From: Isoetes taiwanensis
Taxonomy: Eukaryota > Streptophyta > Lycopodiopsida > Isoetales > Isoetaceae
Reading direction: 5' to 3'
DNA: 64,000 nucleotides
NCBI GenBank assembly: GCA_021234155.1
Contig: JAJEKV010000052.1
Coordinates: 4,009,606 to 4,073,605, forward strand
Shown in pieces: positions 1 through 11,251 of this stretch. The position numbers were made by a program, and so were the translations under genes. The notes under the pieces were generated by a model that saw only the letters and a program-made list of their open reading frames with translations, made no database searches and had not been told where the DNA came from. The number at the start of each line of letters is the position of its first letter. The first letter of the stretch is position 1.

Positions 1-219
1 TGCCCATTATGCACCACACGCACAAAAAAAAGGGCTTTTGTTGTGAGCCATTGGTTGTTGACCATTGAAAAAAAAAGGCTAAAATCAATGGCTCAGAAAT
101 GGTGCACTCTAGATGTACGCATTAGTACATCCATTTGAATACATCACGAAATCATAGGAAAACCTTAGTGAAAAACGTACAAAAACACAAAGAAAACCCC
201 CTGTTATTATGCTACATAT
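1..219 (+). mobile_element. Right terminus of an inverted-repeat element (E3 family) inserted in copy A
   Basis: These bases are nearly identical to 56081-56287, and both end in ...GCTACATAT before unrelated flanks. The flank here is TGGTTATG, which copy B shows uninterrupted at 8503. The reverse complement also matches the segment starting at 37565, so this is one end of an element with long inverted termini. The rest lies left of the window. It includes one unit of the 57-bp repeat seen three times at 55956-56135. No coding capacity is visible. Confidence 0.7.
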
Positions 220-728
220 TGGTTATGTGCCATTTTTGGTAATGCATGGTTTTAACATAATAATACTCGTGTGCACAAATGGTAGATTGTGGGAATCATA
301 TGTTTGGTTAAGGGTAGAACATTGTGAGATTGGATCTCGAATTGGCTACATGGATCAGTATGGACCACAATGGTTTTGTCAAGGTATTTATCTTGATTGA
401 AAGATTTTATTTAGATTTGGCACTATTAGATTAATGGTGGCTTACTGTCTTCCTTAGACGTACCATCTTGGGCTGAAAAGTCCATGTATGGCCAGATAAG
501 ACAGCGGAGGGATTGACCGAAGCTGATGTTTGTGCTAGGTCTAACTAGTTCAAGCCGGTTTTTTTTATGATACTTCTGTGCATCGATCTTACCTGTGCTA
601 CCATATATCTCTGGTTAAAGTTCTCTATTTTTGTTTTATAAGCATGATTATGGCTCGTTTCGTTGCTGTAAGTTTTTAGCTGATATAACATGTGTTGTGT
701 TTCTCATATTCTGGTTGTATGATTATAG
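220..728 (+). other. Non-coding upstream part of RT unit, copy A
   Basis: This segment is duplicated in copy B, where it is split into 8503-8546, 14563-14909 and 25935-26065. A/B alignment across it defines the insertion points of the Helitrons and the gypsy element. It ends in a plausible acceptor (GATTATAG at 721-728). A 63-codon ORF at 209-400 crosses the E3 junction and is not credible. It may be a 5' UTR or intron. Confidence 0.55.
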
Positions 729-2269
729 GCTGAATATGACAGTCATGATATTACGGAGTTCAAAGTAGTGATTCCTACTTGGAACTCAGAACTTATGAAC
801 TGGGGCTATGACAAGAACAATATCGAGTGCCCGAATAATGCGGTGCAAACTTTGTTATGCTGTATAAAAAATGACAAGGTGCATCAGAGAATTCTGGAGA
901 AAGAAGCTACCAAAGGTCCTAATGGCTACTCTCTTGTGAGCCATTTGGGGTTTAGCAACTGGCTGAAATTGATCCCTCGGCTTAATGGTACCAAGAATGA
1001 TTGGGATGAGGTGAACATTGTGGTGGATGCCCTTTATGAAAAATTACATACCCAAATCAGTGACTGGACCCTAGAAGACGATCTGGTTTTATGAAAGGTA
1101 TAACAGCCCTCAACAATGCCAACAATATCAAAGTTCCCTCTAAAGGAGGTGACAGTATTGTACAAACAGAAAGTATGGACAGTTGTAAAATGCTTAGTAC
1201 GGATGATGACCCGTTTGGAGAAATCCTGCTATCTGACCAGGATAAGGCAGCAATTATTGCTAAAAGTGGTAGTAGCAATGTGGACGGTAATGAATTTGCT
1301 TTTACTCTGGCCAACTGCATTAAATTCCCCATCATATCAGCAAGGCATGTGGAAAGCAATCAAGGCATTTGAAGATCTAAAAACTTTGGAGCTTTGGCTC
1401 CCATATCACTTGAGGCATGGATGATCCTGGGGTCCAATTCATTGGAGCAAGTTGAAGATGCCAAACTGGCTGCACACAGAATGGACAAATACGTCAATCG
1501 ACTCAAAGTTAAGTTATGCATTGATAACAAATTCTTTGATAAACAATGCTCGGTAAGTGACTGCATATTCATTAGCCAAAAAGGCCATATGGCATACCCA
1601 TATATTACGCGTGATGATTTTTATGTCAAGCGTATTTGGCGCACACTTTGCCCGTATTTCAAGTTCCCCTGTGAGCCTAAGGGCAAATACTCTGATAACT
1701 CAGCTTGCAAAGACAACATGACATGGATTGATCAAGCTATCTGGTACATGTTAAATAACTTACATATTCTCTACCCTGATATGTCAGTTGCTGGTCAAAT
1801 GGTATCCATACGTAACTGCCTGAAAACTACCCTCAAGACCAGTGTTCTGGCTTTTATCTCCTACTTGGAAGTAAGGAATATTTTAATTGAAATGACTATG
1901 AAAATGGCATCTGATCCACTTGCAGACCTGAAACTGAACTTCCCCAGATGTAAGCTGGTGGATATATGTGAAAAGTCTATTAAGCCTATGACTTTTCTTA
2001 AAAGAATGGACGGCCCTAAGGGCAAAGGTACTCTTCGAAAAAAACAGCAATCTGATTCCCCTTCTGCTAGTGTTCAAAGCAGAATCAGTGCTCCTCCGAG
2101 AATGTTGCTGACTCCAGCTCATAATGCTAAGGCAAATTCTGATAGTGGCTCTGTGGAAGTACGCCGTGTTACGGATGGCCTTGATCACTCGGTTACAAAG
2201 TTTCAAGTAGATTGGGACATTTCTAAGGACGACACAGTGGTGCAGAATCTGAAGTTCAGTAAGAAATAA
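729..2269 (+). pseudogene. Upstream ORF of the RT unit, copy A (unknown function, broken)
   Basis: I do not recognise this protein. An open frame begins right after the acceptor at 728, in frame with the GTG at 768, and reads to about 1080. There copy A lacks about 10 nt that copy B retains (the B reading continues ...EDDVARSDFMKG), which shifts the frame. Coding resumes at 1091 and again from about 1373 to the TAA at 2267-2269. A TGA at 1370-1372 interrupts it, and copy B has the same TGA. The C-terminal part is lysine-rich (DGPKGKGTLRKKQ, then a serine-rich stretch), which could bind nucleic acid. It lies 5' of the RT on the same strand, separated by about 280 bp. It could be ORF1 of a two-ORF retroelement or the N-terminal part of a spliced RT protein. 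No clean splice phase joins the two reading frames, so I favour two ORFs. Confidence 0.5.
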
Positions 2270-2550
2270 GGTATGTCACATATATTTTGGAACATTTATT
2301 ATGTATAAATGTAATTTCTTGTTTTTTGGTCCTTGTTGGGTCAAATTTTACTTATGATCCTTCTTATGATGAAGTATTTCTGAAATTTTATAGGAGTCAT
2401 CTCCTATATATTTAAATTTATGGCTAGTGTGCCATCATAGCCACTCGGCATTCCTAACTAGCCTTCTCAGATAGTTTTTTAATTTGTTCCAGATACTTTT
2501 TATTGGAGTTAGCATTGTTTTCCCTGGTTTGGTGATATTATGTAATTTAT
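2270..2550 (+). other. AT-rich interval between the upstream ORF and RT ORF (possible intron)
   Basis: It starts just after TAAG|GTATGT and ends near a pyrimidine-rich tract and TATGCAG at 2547-2553, so it resembles a GT-AG intron. However, the TAA before the donor and the phases available would stop the reading. Both copies have it; copy B carries the 26.9-kb block inside it, between G29411 and T56288. Confidence 0.4.
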
Positions 2551-3943
2551 ATGCAGACTTCTAGAAGACTACTTAAGGACTGCCTTGGCAGGTTACACTT
2601 GACTGATATTGGCCCTAAAAATAAGAGAAAGATTGTGCATATCATGTTCTCTTCAAAAATACTGGATAAATTATGCCTACCCAAAATGTTCCAGCTGGCT
2701 CTGATTGATTGCTTAGGGGATTTAGGACAGACCATCATGGAAGGAAGGAAGAAACTTTTAATGTCCACGGAACCCAATCGGGATGAATCCATGTTCTCCT
2801 GGGAATATACGGAAAATCTCAGTGATATTTGCTATAAGCCATCCTCTATCTTTGCATCTGATAAAAACGTGAAGTGTCCTTGTAGCAATCCTAATCTTAA
2901 GGGCTTCATTGATCCTATAATTGGACACGTTCGTACTACAAGCTTAAACATTATCAGGAATAAGGAACTTAGGAACCTTTTTGGTAAAGGTCTTAACCAT
3001 ATTCCCGACAAAGTTCTGGATATTGAAGCTCTCAAGAATGATATTTGGAGGGCTTGTGACAAAGTATTTGAGCTGCACTTCTACATTTGCTTACAGGTTT
3101 CTAATGAAGCTAAAGAGAAAGTTAAAGTACAAAGTTCAGATGGCCATTAAATTGGATGGCACAAGGAAATTCCCGCTCAGTGATGAAAATGTCACTAATA
3201 ACCTTAGATGGCTAGTGGACAATCTATACGTTTCCGGTGTAGATAAGGCTGCTAATAACCCATGCTTTATATGCCCTAAATACATTAAGGAATTGGCTCT
3301 GAATAGGATCAATAGTGCTGATTTTATAGCCAATAAGCGCTCCTTGAAGCAAGTTATGGAAAACTTACTGTATGATATCAGTAATCTGGTAGATAATATC
3401 TGTTTGAATTCTGACCTTGGTAATGAAAAACTCCCCTACTTGTTGGGGATATTCAAAGCCCATAAAATGGACTACAAATGGATTACTAATGCCCATAACA
3501 CGATTTACACTGAGATTTCCCTTGTCGTCACTGCAGTCCTGAACGAAATTTTAAATCTATGGCCCGAGATTACTAAATTCCTATGTGGAAGCATATGCAT
3601 GCAAGTGACAGGTTCTATAAATCTATGCTGGATAGTTGGATCTATTTATGATGTCACTTTAAATCTCCCTAGTATGATTCAGGATGTATTCGTTGCTGAC
3701 ATTACAAAATGCTATGAAACCATACCATTGACAGGTGATTCGGGCATTTGCACCATTATGAAGAAAGTAATTGATGCCACTTGGAACTATAAGAAAATGT
3801 TACACAAAAAGCATGAGTTATGGATCAAGAAGTGTGGGGATGCTGGCTATAAAATTAAATGGTTCAAATTCTCTCCTAGTGGCAAATGCTGGCAGTACAT
3901 TAGTCAGCAAAAGTTCATTGATATAAACATTTGGCTTTTAACC

Positions 3944-3958
3944 AACTGTTACATTGCA
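3944..3958 (+). repeat. Left 15-bp target-site duplication of the inserted LINE
   Basis: AACTGTTACATTGCA here matches AACTGTTATATTGCA at 4895-4909 with one mismatch. Direct repeats of this length flanking a 5'-truncated LINE are the signature of target-primed reverse transcription. Confidence 0.85.
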
Positions 3959-4894
3959 CCCATTGACTCAAAGACGTTGGAAAAGCGCTGGAATCTTAAC
4001 TATTGCAGCATGGTATGACTCAGGCCAGTTGCTGACATGGGAGGCTTTTCAGTTAAAGTTTCTATTGGGGCGATGGGATAGAGTTATTTGGCAAAAAGTT
4101 GCTGATTTTCTACAGCCTATTCTGCCACACCAAGAAGATATTTTGGTATGGGTTTGTCATGAAGAAATTAAGGAGTGCAAACTTGTGAACTCTAGGTATC
4201 AGTTGTTGCTTGATACTGATATTCTTCCTCCGTCTAATAAGTGGTCTCTTCAACTTCCTCCTCTTCAATGGCAGAAGGTGTGGTCTTGGGCATGGGACAA
4301 GCTACTTCATCCTAAAGTGGCAGTTCTTTGGTGGCAGATTCTTCATAGGTGTCTGCGGGTTAATGTGCTTGTCCATAAGTTTAACCCTAGAATATCAAAT
4401 CAGTGTCCAGTATGCAAGCGTGGATCTGAGACCATTGAGCATTGCTTTTTCATGTGTGAACACCTTAGACAGGTATGGGACTGGTTGTTTTCCCTTTTTC
4501 AGGTTTCACTAACAAGTCAACAACTGCTTTTGGCAATTTACCCAAGTACCTGGACAGAGTTACAAGGCCAGGCTTTTCATCTAGCAGCAGGATGGCTGCT
4601 TTGGACTATCTGGAAAAGACGAAGATTGGTAATCTTCAAAGGTCTGGATGTGGCAGATAATCGTGTTCTCCAAGAAGCTCAAGGTTACATTGTAAAGTCG
4701 TATCATTGTTCTTCACTTGCCCCTCGCAAGAGGCGATTGATTTTTGAGGAGTTTTTGGATGTGCACTCTTATGCTTAGGCAGGTTGCTTCACTCGGTGGG
4801 TCTCCGCTTATCCGCTGAGATTTTATTCCTGTCTCTACATTTATACTTGTATTTGACTCTTTGATTGAATAAAGTCTGACGTCCTTCAACAAAA
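3959..4894 (+). mobile_element. 5'-truncated plant LINE (L1 type) inserted in the copy A RT
   Basis: This 936-bp insert is absent from the expected RT reading and is bounded by 15-bp direct repeats. It carries only the C-terminus of a LINE ORF2, a short 3' UTR with AATAAA near 4869, and an A-rich end (CAACAAAA). The 5' truncation, the TSD and the sense of the ORF agree with retroposition on the plus strand. Insert plus one TSD is 951 bp, a multiple of three, so the host frame is the same on both sides. Confidence 0.85.
3960..4778 (+). pseudogene. LINE ORF2 C-terminal fragment with zf-RVT domain
   Basis: The reading shows the RT-associated zinc-binding domain of plant LINEs (zf-RVT). A W-rich stretch with HPKVAVLWWQILHRCL is followed by CPVCKRGSETIEHCFFMCEH (about 4400-4465), giving the C-x2-C...H-x3-H-like ligand set, and then a W/L-rich tail ending at the stop before 4779. 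The endonuclease and RT domains are absent, so it cannot work alone. This is the domain that the LINE at the right end of the window is just entering when the sequence stops. Confidence 0.8.
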
Positions 4895-4909
4895 AACTGT
4901 TATATTGCA
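4895..4909 (+). repeat. Right 15-bp target-site duplication of the inserted LINE
   Basis: It matches 3944-3958 with one mismatch (T4903 versus C3952). Immediately after it the RT reading resumes toward the MGFPCSP motif. Confidence 0.85.
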
Positions 4910-6423
4910 GTAGGGATAAATACATGGAGACAGGACGGTGGTATTCCAATGGGGTTCCCTTGTAGTCCGGGATGGTGTAACCTATACCTTGCTTGGTTTG
5001 AGCTAATGTTTATAAAGGAACTGGCAAAGCAAGGTAAGTTTGTTCTTATCAAGAATTTCAAATACGTATTTAGGTACATGGATGATTTGCTGGCCATAAA
5101 TTGCCCTATGATCAGGGATTTCTTAACTAAGGGACCTGTCTCTAATGAACAGTCGTTACACATATACGACTTAGATAAACTGGGAATCAAAGAGGAAACT
5201 ATTTTTGCTAATAATGGCCCTTTGAATCAATCCTTTGGACAGGCTGGTAATTTCCTCAATTTAAGAATTGAGATAGTAAACAGATCACATGGGGTTTATA
5301 GAACGGTCAGATATGATAAAAGGGACTGCCTTCCATTCACATCCCTCAAATTTATTCATGCAAATGGGTGCAGACCTTACTATCAATCAAGAAATGTTAT
5401 CCTATCACAGGTTCTACCTTGTTTATACATAAATTCCTGCCATATTGGGGCTGCAAAGGATATCATCAAACTTATACATATCTTCATAAACAAGGGTTTT
5501 GACTGTGGCGGTTTAAAGCGTAGAGTGATCAAGTACATCAAGGAAAATACTTTTCCTGGAATAAAGTTTGATACCAATGAGGTTATTGATGCCATTGACA
5601 ATTACTTCTAGATCTGAGGTACGGGTTATCTGTGTTTATCTTCTTTTCTCTAAAATAGATGCTTTGCAAGTATAGGGTGTGGCATGGCTCTTGCTTTGAG
5701 TAGGGGCATGCCACCCCTACTTCAGAAATCTAAACAGGTTGGTTGATACTTTGTGCTGCCCCACTCTACGGTTGGAGGTAGGGTTTTTTTTATAAAAAGC
5801 ATGCTTGGTAAGCCCTTTTTTTTCACTAATTGAATAGCATATCCGGTCCTGCTAGGAATAACTGTACCTTATGTGTATGGGAGTGTTTACATGATGGTTA
5901 TTGAATACTTAATGGCCTATAGGCTCATTTATTTTCCCTAAGTCTAAGCCTTTAATTTGGTGTCATATGTGGGTATGTACCCTATGTGTGATATCTAGGA
6001 TATTTTCCCTTCAACTGGTTTTGCATGATATATTCTGGTGGTGACACCATTCCGTATAAAGATATGGACTTAAGATATTAACATTAGGTGTGTTATTCTG
6101 GCCTTAGTTAAATACTTGGGCTTGTTTCATGCCGTTTCCATTGAAAGACATAGTTTTAATGAATTACCAATGGACTTACCATTAGGTGTATCTTTCTGGC
6201 CTTAGGTAAACACTTAGGCTTCTTTCAGGCTGTAGTTGTGTTTATTGAAGTAAATACTTTCCCAAATTGAGCTGTTCATAGCTATATCCCCGACCTTTAA
6301 AGACGGACCTTAGCCGATTTGTGGCCTTGCCTCGAGTTAGGGTTTCGAGGCATGCGCTGGTATCTGTAGATGACAGACCATAGTTAAGATTGACGGTTTC
6401 CTTTTTCTAGTTTTCCCGGGCTT

Positions 6424-6726
6424 ATGCTAATGGATGAATGGGACCTGATTATTGAAGATGACCTTCCCTTTTCTGAATCGGATATCCAGCGCCTAAATGA
6501 GGCCGCTCTAGACAAGGAAATCGCATTTTGCATGCAAGGCACTGATCTAAAGGGAGAAAAGATAGGCATGGACGGATATAATAAGCGAGGCAAGCATAGC
6601 TATGGTGTCCAGCAACAGAATAGACGTTTCCAGAGCACAAACAGACAAAGCTTTGGAGATACATCTTACTTTGTCCCTGAAACACAGTACATGGACGATC
6701 AAGAATCTGACTTGGATGATAATCAG
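6424..6726 (+). CDS. Exon-like acidic ORF, unknown
   Basis: About 100 open codons start at ATG 6424 and run to a good splice donor (AATCAG|GTATGA at about 6726). The peptide is acidic and polar (LIIEDDLPFSESD near the start, DDQESDLDDNQ at the end) with a basic QN-rich middle. No domain is recognised. It may be a 3' exon of the RT unit or a first exon of another gene. The downstream partner exon was not found. Confidence 0.3.
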
Positions 6727-7633
6727 GTATGAAATATTTAGTTCCTGGGTGTTTGTACACGGGTAAATTATTTGAGCTTGGCCAGCAACAATTTGTTACT
6801 TGTTGGCTTAGTGATGCAAACTGACTGTGACATAAGGTATTTGTTAGCTTCTGATTAAATGATAGACCATGGACACTTCTTGTGGTCTGGTATCTATAAA
6901 TAAATCCCCTGTTTCTTGATCAAGAACTTAAGGAAATGGACAGCAGAATATGCCAGTATACGGTTGTATTGGATCTCAGGATCATTTTATTTCTAAGTAT
7001 ATTATTTGGTCTGCTCTCTTTTATGATTTTGTTTGAAAGTCATCATCTTCCAAGTTATTTTCTTTTTGATCTTGTGGCAAAAGGATTACATTAGGTAATC
7101 GGTGAATAACCGAGAAGCCTAAGGTACCTTTTGGCCCTTGCAATGTTACCCAGTCTATGGCTAACTTTGTATTGATTGGCTGCAGGTACGGGCTTCTCTT
7201 CTTAATGTTTTCCTTTTGTCCAAGGTTTTAGGAGTTCTTGGGAGATGGCTTGCTCATGAAGACGGTGGCTGGGAACACATGAAGTTTGTTTAAAGTTTTC
7301 AGCTGTTTTGGTAGACAATGATCATTTGAAAAGGCTGTTGACAACTCAGTAAAGTATTAGAGAGAATATTTCTTTTTCTCATAAAGAAGGTACCTGGTGT
7401 GACATTTAGATGCATTTTATGAAACATAGCTCTTGTAGACAACATGGATTCCTGCAATGTTAAACACGGACGTGTATTGCTGGTTTTCATAAATTTTCTC
7501 CTGCTTTTATATGGCTTAAATATGTAGCTTACGGTTACTCCACTTTAAAGTGCTTTCTTCATATTAGGAAGCTAGATATTACTTTCTATACGCTGTAACA
7601 GTGTTCTAGTTTACCTGGAACTTGACTGAAATT

Positions 7634-7896
7634 TTCCAAATGCATTATGTTCTTAAAGATATTTGTCTCTGTTTTCTGCCAGAAAGTGCTATTTGCAGTT
7701 ATATCTTGCTCTTTGCTGCGCATAGCATAGCACTATAAATCCAGTTCTACTCTTGTATTAATTTCAGTTCCAAATGCATTATGTTCTTAAAGATATATGT
7801 CTCTGTTTTCTGCCAGAAAACGTTATTTGCAGTTATATCTTGCACATTGCTGCTCATAGCACTATAAATCTAGTTCTACTCTTGTATTAAATTCAG
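7634..7896 (+). repeat. 134-bp tandem duplication
   Basis: TTCCAAATGCATTATG starts at 7634 and again at 7768, and the two units are about 90% alike to 7896. A weaker third relative, sharing CTGCTCAT and CTCTTGTAATAAAT, follows at about 8040-8105. Function is unknown. Confidence 0.75.
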
Positions 7897-8502
7897 TAGC
7901 CTGATTAGGTTAGCAGGAGTTTCAGCTTAAACTATGGTATGAGAAGGATCTTTGTTTACCTTCTAATTGACTGTATCTATCCAAAAGAACTAGGTTCTGT
8001 AAGTTTATGGCAGGGTGTTGGGCCGAAATAATTTTTTTTCAGTCATTTCTCTAAGTCTGCTGCTCATTCTAAGATAAATCCAGGTCTGCTCTTGTAATAA
8101 ATACAGTGACCCTATTGAGCTAACTGGTGATGTTGCCTGGAATATGGAATGAAAAAGTAATTCCCTTGAAAGTGTTTTGGATATAGTGTCTTCAAAATGT
8201 ACGGGCTAAACTTATGAGATAAGGGGTCATATAATCTACAACATAGATTAGTCTAAGCTGACACATTTCCAAAGAATGATTAGATATTGGTCAGTAATAA
8301 GGATGTGCTTCAAATATTGTTTATTGAAAGTGACAAACATATCTGAAATATGTTTCAAATAAGTAAGTGGCTGAAGTTTTAATGGTGTATGAACATGGTA
8401 ACATATGATGTATTTAACTCATATTTACTGTATAAGCATAGACTATGGCAGGAAGAAGGGGTGATACCTTAAAAATGCCTCTAGAATTAAATGACCTTAG
8501 TA

Positions 8503-8546
8503 TGGTTATGTGCCATTTTTGGTAATGCATGGTTTTAACATAATAA
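8503..8546 (+). other. Left edge of RT unit copy B, before the Helitron insertion
   Basis: These 44 bp match 220-263 of copy A, then break at CTAG. The match resumes at 14563 (TAATACTCGTG). It shows the site into which E3 inserted in copy A, and the left flank of the Helitron insertion in copy B. Confidence 0.7.
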
Positions 8547-11251
8547 CTAGTAATGGTGCCCAGCGTTGCTGGGCACAATTTGAGAGGTTGTAAATCTTTC
8601 AGGATGCAATGAGAAAAATATGCAGTAAAGTTATGGTGCCTAGCATTGTTGGGCTAACGTCGGAACCTACAAATGCGTAAGGCGCATTATAGTATTAGCT
8701 TGTATAATATTGGGAGTTACAAAGATCTTCAATTGAATTAATACAATACAACGCGATGGGGTCATAGTCGTTAATTTCTATTATTGTTCTTGTATTTGGA
8801 TTTGGAATCAAAATGTCATATGTTGTTGAACTTGGGGGCCTGTGTAAATGTATACTTTGCATTGGCTTAACATAGGGATATACATTTTTGCATGAAGATA
8901 CTCTTCAGTTGTCGAGAGTATCACTACATAGTTTTGAAATTCTAAGGTGCATAAATATACATTCATTCTTGTGAATTCATTCATTCATTTGGATTTGGTT
9001 TCTCTTCATTTTTGTTGTTTAAAGAGTATCACTACATAGTTTAAAAAATTATTTCTATATTATTTAAATGTGTCCTTTTAAGCTCTATTTACCTCCACTC
9101 CAAAAATTCTAAGACCTTATATGAAAAACTCAAATTATAATCATGATTTCTCCATATTTATGCCCAATAAAATTGTTGTGCAATTTTTTATTTTTATTTT
9201 TTATACCAAATCATAAAAATCCTTTAAAAACGTGAGCTATAGAGGTACTTTAAAAATAAAAAACGGGTTTTTAACAACCTATTGTTATGATATTGGGAAA
9301 TATTGTTGTTGCAAAAGGACAATACTTATTGATGTTAAATTGAGGAATATTGTTGTTGCAAAGAGGTTCACCCATGACATACGCAAAGTCTTTTTTGAGA
9401 ACTCAGATATGCTTTATCAAGCACCACTAATATTCAAAAGGATGAAACATATATCTTGAATCATTTAATATGAAATCATGTGAGCATTGAAATATGAATC
9501 ATGTGAGCATTGAGATACAACAGACATAGATTAATGTGAGCATCATCATCTATTTTTACACTCTCCAAGTTGTATCTTAATAAAAATACTCAATAATACT
9601 AAGAAGTTTGCTCAGAGTTTACAATCTAATTGCAAAGAATATCATTATGTATTAAATTCTCTTTGTTAAAAAAAACATGGTTTACATGACATGCCATCTC
9701 GGGACATTTAAATGTTTATAGGCTTGAAACATTGTGATGATTTGTATCATTCGTCCTTTATTGTTTTGCCTTGGCGTTTTTTTCCATCATCGTTTCAATT
9801 GTTGTCCCCCTAATCTGCCGGGCCATTTGTCATAACTCACATACATGGAAAAATATTACTTCGTCTTTGTCCATTATTTTGTACAGATCGGTCATGTAAA
9901 CTTACATAATTCTTTCTCTCTTACGCCTCTGCCATGAAGATCGCTTTGCTTCATTATATGTGCAGCGGCTATAGCAAGTATGTGCAGTCTAGTTCATACA
10001 AAATAAAATACCCATGCCAAAGCCCCTAACAAATTATGCATGAGACATAGGTAACAATTTCTTTTTCACAATTTTAAAAGTTCTCTTGCCTCAATCTCGA
10101 GAATGATAAAGTCGCTTGTGAATGCACGCAAGCGGATGAATAACCGATGTTACCAACCAATCAACCAACAACCAATGTAGAACCAAGATGTAAGGATAAC
10201 AATCAAACTTGAGTCCTAGGCTTAGTTTAAAATCGCATCTATATGTAGCACCAATGCGAGTTGCATAAATTACTTGAATGATGCGAGGGGTTGTGAATGA
10301 ACAACTTCAAAGCAAATGCATGAACTCAGAACTTGATGCTTCAATGGGTTTAAGTCTTTGAACGGGAGCCATGTTCAAGGGCGTAAACTCAGAGATGTTG
10401 GATATGCCCTCTGCTTCAAATAGGGTAATATGAAAAAATGTAATAGAAATATTAATAGGTAAAGCTTTGCATGACACCGGAGAGCTCATTTGTAGAAACG
10501 ATATTGCGCCAGTTCATGTTTAAATGGAATATAGATGCCGCCAATAAAATGTGTGTTAAATCGTGTCAAAGCTCGGGATCGGGGCCCGTAAAGCACCGGA
10601 GTCCAAAACAGAGGAAAGATCTAATCTGTTCGGTTCCCATCACTGCCGCAAGATGCATTGCTATGAAATGAATCTTGCTATGCAAAGAAAAGTCCTCCAA
10701 AATATAATGCATTCTATGTGAAATTATGCAGCGCTTGATTACTCCCATTGTGCTTTTAACAGAGCTAGAGTAGAAACAGTCATGTCCAGTTTGTATTATG
10801 CCATGAAATGAAATCTTGCTATGCAAAGAGAAGTCCTCCAAAATATAATGCATTACAGGTGACATTATGCGTATACTCTACAATGTGAACTGCAATTTAA
10901 AGAAGATGTGTTACCTGGTAGTGGAAGCATGCTCCAAAGTCATGTGGCACCACAAAAAAATAATCAGCTCCCTCTGTACGATTCCAATGAATTAGGTGCA
11001 CTGTCACACGGCTTTGTTGGGTTTTGTCTCATGTTACGCTGGATCTTGCTTTATCGGGCTGGAGGAGGCACCCGCCGTGCTCGAAGGCTGCATCTCGCAA
11101 ACCCTGGAGCCATCACCGGTTCTTTTAGGGTAAAGAAAAACCCTAAAAGAAAGATAAGGTTGGAAGAAAGGTGCAAGATGATGCCACATGGCATCGATTA
11201 ATCTGAGCCGCCCAAATTAGGGCGTGGTCCATTACACAACATTATAATAGA
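8547..11251 (-). mobile_element. Non-autonomous Helitron 1
   Basis: Read on the minus strand, the element begins TCTATTATAATG (11251 backwards) and ends with a 9-bp stem hairpin GTGCCCAGC-AAC-GCTGGGCAC, then CATTACTAG, with T next in the flank. The TC start, 3' hairpin, CTAG end and A|T target are the Helitron signature. No Rep/helicase ORF is visible in the 2.7 kb, so it would depend on enzymes from elsewhere. Its 3' region resembles that of Helitron 2 for about 120 bp, so the two are one family. It carries a 70-bp direct duplication (about 10659-10730 and 10800-10870). Confidence 0.75.
8556..8576 (-). other. Helitron 1 terminal hairpin
   Basis: Perfect 9-bp stem (GTGCCCAGC / GCTGGGCAC) with a 3-nt loop, 5 nt from the CTAG end on the minus strand. 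In Helitrons this hairpin helps mark the transposition terminus. Confidence 0.75.

Larger units (their letters stand above)
2551..5611 (+). pseudogene. Penelope-type reverse transcriptase ORF, copy A (interrupted by a LINE)
   Basis: The ORF starts at ATG 2551 and ends at the stop just before 5612. Features in order: a cysteine pair CPCSNPNLKGF with a following GHVRTTSL motif; an RT1-like LPYLLGIFKAHK followed by YKWITN; RT motif A FVADITKCYETIPL (about 3690); then, after the LINE, motif B IPMGFPCSPGWCNLYLAWFE and motif C FRYMDDLLAIN (about 5070-5100); and a C-terminal YDKRDCLPF block. The KxHK block before motif A, the A motif ending in YxxIP and the MGxxxSP form of motif B are typical of Penelope-like RTs rather than LTR or LINE RTs. 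A deletion of about 23 nt near 3128 (present in full at 57039-57062) shifts the frame, and the LINE at 3959-4894 splits it between motifs A and B. Penelope-like elements usually have a GIY-YIG endonuclease, but I see none here. A domesticated RT gene is an alternative. Confidence 0.7.
5612..8502 (+). other. Non-coding interval between RT copies A and B
   Basis: AT-rich DNA downstream of the copy A RT. Apart from the exon-like ORF at 6424-6726 and the duplication at 7634-7896, I see no protein with a recognisable motif. No GIY-YIG endonuclease, which a Penelope-like element would have downstream, could be read here. Confidence 0.5.

Noticed and set aside
209-400. 63-codon ORF at the start of copy A
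   Set aside because: It crosses the junction between the E3 terminus and copy A, so it is created by the insertion.
6424-7300. GIY-YIG endonuclease downstream of the RT
   Set aside because: I searched the readings by eye for GIY...YIG and the conserved R/E/N and found none; the acidic exon is not of this type.
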